This document shows positions 60,622 to 64,000 of a stretch of DNA of 64,000 bases, in pieces. The stretch is from assembly GCF_009877435.1 (NCBI RefSeq), contig NZ_WXEX01000014.1, positions 1-64,000 of the forward strand, written 5' to 3'. Origin of the DNA: Heliomicrobium gestii. Its GTDB lineage: Bacteria; Bacillota; Desulfitobacteriia; Heliobacteriales; Heliobacteriaceae. The notes beneath the pieces were generated by a model that saw nothing but the letters and a program-made list of their open reading frames with translations, searched no databases and was not told the origin of the DNA. Each line of letters opens with the position of its first letter. The stretch's first letter is position 1. Position numbers and translations under genes: made by a program.

Positions 60622-61755
60622 TTGACAGAGACAGCGGAACAACTGGTCGATATGATCTGGCGAGAGTATGGCCTGCATGTCCGGGCGATCCAGCGGCTGG
60701 CCCCTGTCTGGCGCTTGGAAAGCGACCTGGGCCCCCTCTGTTTAAAAAGAGTGGCCTATGACGAGGGGAAACTGCGCTTCATCTGCTTGGCCATGGAGCA
60801 CCTGCGCAGGGAAGGCTTTTCCCGCTCGCCCGAATTGCTCCCCGCGCGGCGAGGACGCCGGTGGCTCCCCCATCAGGATGTCCACGGCGAAGGTTGGTTG
60901 TTCTTGACCGACTGGGTCGCCGACCGTCCCTGCGACTTTCTGGAGGAAGGGCATATCGCGGCGGCTACAACGACTTTGGCCGAGTTCCATCAGTACGCAA
61001 AGGGCTTTGACGGGCCGGGCTTGTCTCGCCGGCGCGCCCATTGGCAACGGTGGCCTCGCTTGCTGGCCGGTCGAACAGCTGATCTGAATCGCTATGCCGC
61101 CATGGACGAGGGAACGCTGGCGGAGCAGGAACTGTTGAAAGCGGCTGTGCAGCAGGCCCAATTGGCGGTGACTGTGCTCGATAAATCACAGTATCGTCGC
61201 CTGGCGGCGGAAGCCTGCGCGGAAAAGTCATTTGTCCACCGCGATGTGGCCGCCCGCAATTTTGTCCTCAATTACCGGGACGAAGCCAACCTGATCGATT
61301 TTGACTACTGCCGTTGGGACCTGCGCCTCGCCGATGTGGCCCGTCTCCTTGACCGGACGCTGCGCAGCCACCGCTGGTCTTTTTCGCTGGGACAGCGGAT
61401 CCTGTCCGTTTACGAGGAGACTTCCCCCTTACACCCCGACGAATACCCCGTCCTGCTCGCCTTGCTGATCTTCCCGCAGCGGTTCTGGCGCCTCTGCCGC
61501 CGCCGCTATGAGGGCCTCCTCTTCGATAGAACCGCCTTCCGCCGCGACCTGCGGCAATGGCAGGGGGAGCAGCGACAGAAGAGCGGCTTTCTCCGCCGGT
61601 TTGCCGAAGAATACTGCTGGGGGTTTTTGCATCGCCATGATTTCAATTCCCTTTCCGATGGGGCGACGATCGCCGGTGAAAGCGATACAATGGGGCTGCC
61701 CTATCAACTCGATCTATACAAGCGCTTCTTTCCCCAACCAGGTTACCGAAACTGA
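60622..61755 (+). CDS. CotS-family spore-coat-type kinase-like protein
   Basis: A 377-residue aminoglycoside-phosphotransferase-fold protein of the CotS/CotI/YsxE group: LVDMIWREYGLHVRAIQRL at the start, LKRV with the Lys, FVHRDVAARNFVLN (catalytic loop, HxD) and EANLIDFDYCRWDLRLADVARLL (metal site, DFD). Members phosphorylate spore-coat polysaccharide or are inner coat proteins. TTG 60622, nine bases after AGGTGG, seems best; TTG 60613 touches it. It is divergent from holA and runs towards comEC. Confidence 0.9.
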   Translation: MTETAEQLVDMIWREYGLHVRAIQRLAPVWRLESDLGPLCLKRVAYDEGKLRFICLAMEHLRREGFSRSPELLPARRGRRWLPHQDVHGEGWLFLTDWVADRPCDFLEEGHIAAATTTLAEFHQYAKGFDGPGLSRRRAHWQRWPRLLAGRTADLNRYAAMDEGTLAEQELLKAAVQQAQLAVTVLDKSQYRRLAAEACAEKSFVHRDVAARNFVLNYRDEANLIDFDYCRWDLRLADVARLLDRTLRSHRWSFSLGQRILSVYEETSPLHPDEYPVLLALLIFPQRFWRLCRRRYEGLLFDRTAFRRDLRQWQGEQRQKSGFLRRFAEEYCWGFLHRHDFNSLSDGATIAGESDTMGLPYQLDLYKRFFPQPGYRN

Positions 61756-61865
61756 CGTCATCGCGCTTCCATCTTTGTTTCTTTGCGCCGACAAGCAGTC
61801 CTTGATTAGCGAAGTTTATTTTTTCTTTATTTAGAAATAAAAGGGATTGAATGGGCTTATGTAGA

Positions 61866-61911
61866 AAAAACCACCGGGGGTGTCGCCGTGAAGCGTCCTT
61901 TGGTGGTTTTT
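61866..61911 (+). other. terminator-like hairpin enclosing the comEC ribosome binding site and start
   Basis: AAAAACCACC (61866-61875) pairs perfectly with GGTGGTTTTT (61902-61911). The 26-base loop holds GGGGGTG and the GTG start of comEC at 61888; the 3' arm is already coding. It could act as terminator of the CotS-type gene and as attenuator of comEC. Confidence 0.6.
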
Positions 61912-64000
61912 GTCTGCCTCTATGGCTTTGGCATCGCACTGGGCCTGTTTGGTCACGAAATAAGGACCTATCCCCTGTCTGGCGAAACGGTGCAGATGGG
62001 CTTGGCGCTGGCGGTAAGCGGGGTCGCCATGCTTGTTTGGGGGGACCGGCATCTGTTCACCCGATCGACACCCCACCGACCGCCGGCACTCTGGCAACGA
62101 TCTGCCTTTTACAGCGCCATCATCGTCTTTGGCGCCGCCTTCACTTTCCTGACCGCACAACCCCGCTCCGAGCTGTATGCTCTACTGGAACAGACAGTCA
62201 CCCTGTCTGGAAGGGTCGAACAAATCCTCTCCAATGACTCGCCTCTGGTCATGGATCTGCGGACCATCGAAGGCGAACAGATCCGCGTCCGCTCCCAGCG
62301 CGCGCCGTCGGGGACGGAGATTCATCCCTTTGAGTGGGTCGAGGTGACCGGACAATTGCGCTTGCCGGCGGAACGGCGCAACCCCGGCGACTTTGACTAT
62401 CGGGCCTACCTCTGGCGGCAAGGCGTCGCTGTAGAACTGTACTGCCGAAACAGTGACGCCGTCGGGCGTCTTCGTTCCCTTTTGTCGGAGAACGCGGGGG
62501 AGATCGCCGTCGAACGGAATGGTGATTTTTCCCGTACAGGCATCGTCGAAAAGATCGCTGGGGCCGCCTACAGCCTGCGCCGACAGATGGAGGTCTTTCT
62601 GGAAGGACGCCTGCCGCGGGATAGCGCGGCCATCATCAAGGGCATTCTCTTCGGCGGCCAAGGCGACTTGTCAGAGGAGGATCGCCAGGTCTATCGCGTC
62701 ACCGGCGTCGCCCATGCCTTTGCTGTGTCCGGCTCCAACATCGCCGTCATCGCCGGGACAGTGTTGACGATGCTGCGCGGCGGAAGGCGGTGGCAAGCCC
62801 CCCTCTGGCCAAGCATCGCCGTGACATCGGCGGCCATCGTATTCTACGGTTTTATGACCGGCTTTCCCGCTTCCGTGCAGCGGGCCTTGCTGATGGCCCT
62901 GGGCGGACTCCTGGCTTACGGATTCCAGCGCAACGTCGACGGGCCCACCCTGCTGGCCTCGGCCGCCTTGCCCATCCTTCTCGTCAATCCCCTCATGCTC
63001 GCCGATCCCGGCTTTCAACTGTCCTTCGCCGCCACCTGGGGCATCCTCTACCTCTTCCCTCCGTTGCATCAAACCGTTCAACCCGTCGGACAGCGCCTTG
63101 CGCAGACCCTTGAGCAACGATTTGCCACCTTGGGCAGCGCCTTGGGCAAGGCGTTGACCCTGCTCCTTGACACCCTGCTCGTCTCCCTGGCAGCTCAGTT
63201 GGCCCTGTCCCCCCTCTGCCTGTACTACTTCAATCTCTTCTCCGTCTCGGGCCTGCTGGCCAACATCGCCAGCGGCGCGATCATCGCCCTGGTGACGATC
63301 CTGGGCTTCCTTTCCTTTCTGCTGCTGCCCTTCTGGCCCGCCGGCGCGCTGAGTTTTTCCCTCGTCTCAGCCGTCTCCGTCGACCTTTTGAATTTTTTCC
63401 TGCGCCGTCTCGCTGAAGTGCCGGGCGCCGCCCTGACCGTTGCGACCCCATCTCCCCTGCTGATGGTCGCCTATTACCTCGCTGTTATCTTTTTTCGCGA
63501 GAGCCTCGCCGGGCACGTCCGCCCCAAAGATGCCGCCCGAGTCCACGACTGGACCGTCCGGTCGGCGCCTTTTCTCATCATTCTTTTTCTGGGCTATCGT
63601 CTATTGGCCCCGGCCGAACTGCTGGTCACCTTCATCGATGTCGGACAGGGCGACGGCATCCTGATTGAAACACCGGGCGGCAAAAGGGTGCTGGTGGACA
63701 CGCCGGGACCACCACTGCTCGCCATGGGAAGCGCAGAGGATAGGTCGAAAAAAGCCTTTGATCCCGGGGAGAAGATCGTGGCTCCCTTCTTTCACCGCAA
63801 AGGCATCACCCGGTTGGACCTGGTCGTCAATACCCATGCCGATCAGGATCACATCGGGGGCCTGCCCTACTTGTTGTCCGAATTTCCCGTGGGTCAATTG
63901 GCGCTCTCCCCCCCGCCCGGCGCAGCGCCCCCGGCTTACCTGACGTTGGAGGAAGTGGCGACGCGACAGCAGGTCACTGTCGTAAAGTCACCGGAACCGG
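61888..64000 (+). CDS. comEC: DNA uptake channel protein ComEC/Rec2, partial at window end
   Basis: At least 704 residues, open at the window end. Order: three N-terminal hydrophobic helices, an outside OB-like domain (about 95-210), the competence domain (ILFGGQGDLSEEDRQVYRVTG, AHAFAVSGSNIAVIAG, then many helices, about 245-570), and a metallo-beta-lactamase domain beginning VTFIDVGQGDGILIETPGG with the zinc motif VNTHADQDHIGG. It forms the membrane channel for single-stranded DNA in natural transformation; the lactamase domain is thought to degrade the other strand. Starts at GTG behind GGGGGTG. No comEA is seen upstream; the CotS-type gene takes that place. Confidence 0.95.
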   Translation, partial: MKRPLVVFVCLYGFGIALGLFGHEIRTYPLSGETVQMGLALAVSGVAMLVWGDRHLFTRSTPHRPPALWQRSAFYSAIIVFGAAFTFLTAQPRSELYALLEQTVTLSGRVEQILSNDSPLVMDLRTIEGEQIRVRSQRAPSGTEIHPFEWVEVTGQLRLPAERRNPGDFDYRAYLWRQGVAVELYCRNSDAVGRLRSLLSENAGEIAVERNGDFSRTGIVEKIAGAAYSLRRQMEVFLEGRLPRDSAAIIKGILFGGQGDLSEEDRQVYRVTGVAHAFAVSGSNIAVIAGTVLTMLRGGRRWQAPLWPSIAVTSAAIVFYGFMTGFPASVQRALLMALGGLLAYGFQRNVDGPTLLASAALPILLVNPLMLADPGFQLSFAATWGILYLFPPLHQTVQPVGQRLAQTLEQRFATLGSALGKALTLLLDTLLVSLAAQLALSPLCLYYFNLFSVSGLLANIASGAIIALVTILGFLSFLLLPFWPAGALSFSLVSAVSVDLLNFFLRRLAEVPGAALTVATPSPLLMVAYYLAVIFFRESLAGHVRPKDAARVHDWTVRSAPFLIILFLGYRLLAPAELLVTFIDVGQGDGILIETPGGKRVLVDTPGPPLLAMGSAEDRSKKAFDPGEKIVAPFFHRKGITRLDLVVNTHADQDHIGGLPYLLSEFPVGQLALSPPPGAAPPAYLTLEEVATRQQVTVVKSPEP

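Noticed and set aside
1-64000. tRNA or rRNA genes, CRISPR arrays, insertion sequences
   Set aside because: None seen: no transposase frame, no regularly spaced repeats and no recognisable tRNA or rRNA sequence.

Overview
The window is chromosomal DNA of a spore-forming, fairly GC-rich Firmicute of the class Clostridia. Sporulation genes (spoVG, spoIIP, yqfC, yqfD, a CotS-type gene), strong AGGAGG-type ribosome binding sites, a CIRCE/HrcA heat-shock system and gene order close to the Bacillus subtilis comEC-holA-rpsT-lepA-hrcA-dnaK-era-recO-glyQS-ccpN segment support this. A thermosome-like chaperonin inside the dnaK operon points to the Carboxydothermus/Heliobacterium/Desulfotomaculum-type lineages; I lean towards a heliobacterium, but no photosynthesis gene is present to prove it.

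Layout. 1-2.3 kb is visibly AT-richer and accessory: a decayed alpha/beta hydrolase, a VOC-family protein, a CBO0543-like membrane protein and two small proteins. 2.3-5.1 kb holds a free-standing sigma region-4 protein, a Pro/Tyr-rich protein, three tandem SpoVG paralogues and dut. 5.4-11.2 kb is mixed: a D-2-hydroxyacid dehydrogenase broken by an in-frame TGA, an FtsA-like ATPase, a solitary HicA-like protein, a 3D-domain protein, a gamma-carbonic anhydrase and small membrane proteins. 11.2-22.9 kb has a lone CheR and then one long minus-strand exopolysaccharide operon: Wzz, priming sugar transferase, UDP-xylose synthase-like enzyme, flippase, O-antigen ligase/polymerase, three GT4 glycosyltransferases, a methyltransferase and a WecB/TagA transferase. 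23-30.8 kb carries ppdK with its regulator and CcpN, then glyS and glyQ. 31-32.4 kb is an uncharacterised plus-strand gene with its own promoter. 32.5-55.4 kb is the conserved housekeeping block recO-deoC-era-cdd-dgkA-ybeY-pgpH-phoH-yqfD-yqfC-yqeY-rpsU-hit-mtaB-rsmE-prmA-dnaJ-dnaK-grpE-chaperonin-hrcA-hemW-lepA (listed right to left of transcription). 55.5-64 kb has murJ, spoIIP, a holin-like membrane protein, rpsT, holA, a CotS-type gene and the start of comEC.

How it works together. The chaperone genes form a CIRCE-controlled operon in which HrcA represses its own promoter, a group III chaperonin, GrpE, DnaK and DnaJ. CcpN, the PPDK regulatory protein and PPDK sit in a row, which suggests joint control of the pyruvate/PEP node. 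The polysaccharide operon is nearly self-sufficient for a Wzx/Wzy-type pathway but has no tyrosine kinase or phosphatase inside the window.

The most unusual signals are: (1) the archaeal-like chaperonin in the hsp70 operon; (2) four genes (3D protein, ccpN, ppsR, phoH) whose conserved N-termini cannot be reached from an ATG/GTG/TTG codon because of a one-base offset or a non-canonical start; (3) three genes whose start regions are built into terminator-like hairpins (6911, 58416, 61888); (4) three tandem spoVG genes; (5) a perfect 16-bp inverted repeat upstream of murJ; (6) an in-frame TGA in an otherwise intact dehydrogenase. Group (2) together with (6) may partly reflect sequencing error, and this should be checked first.
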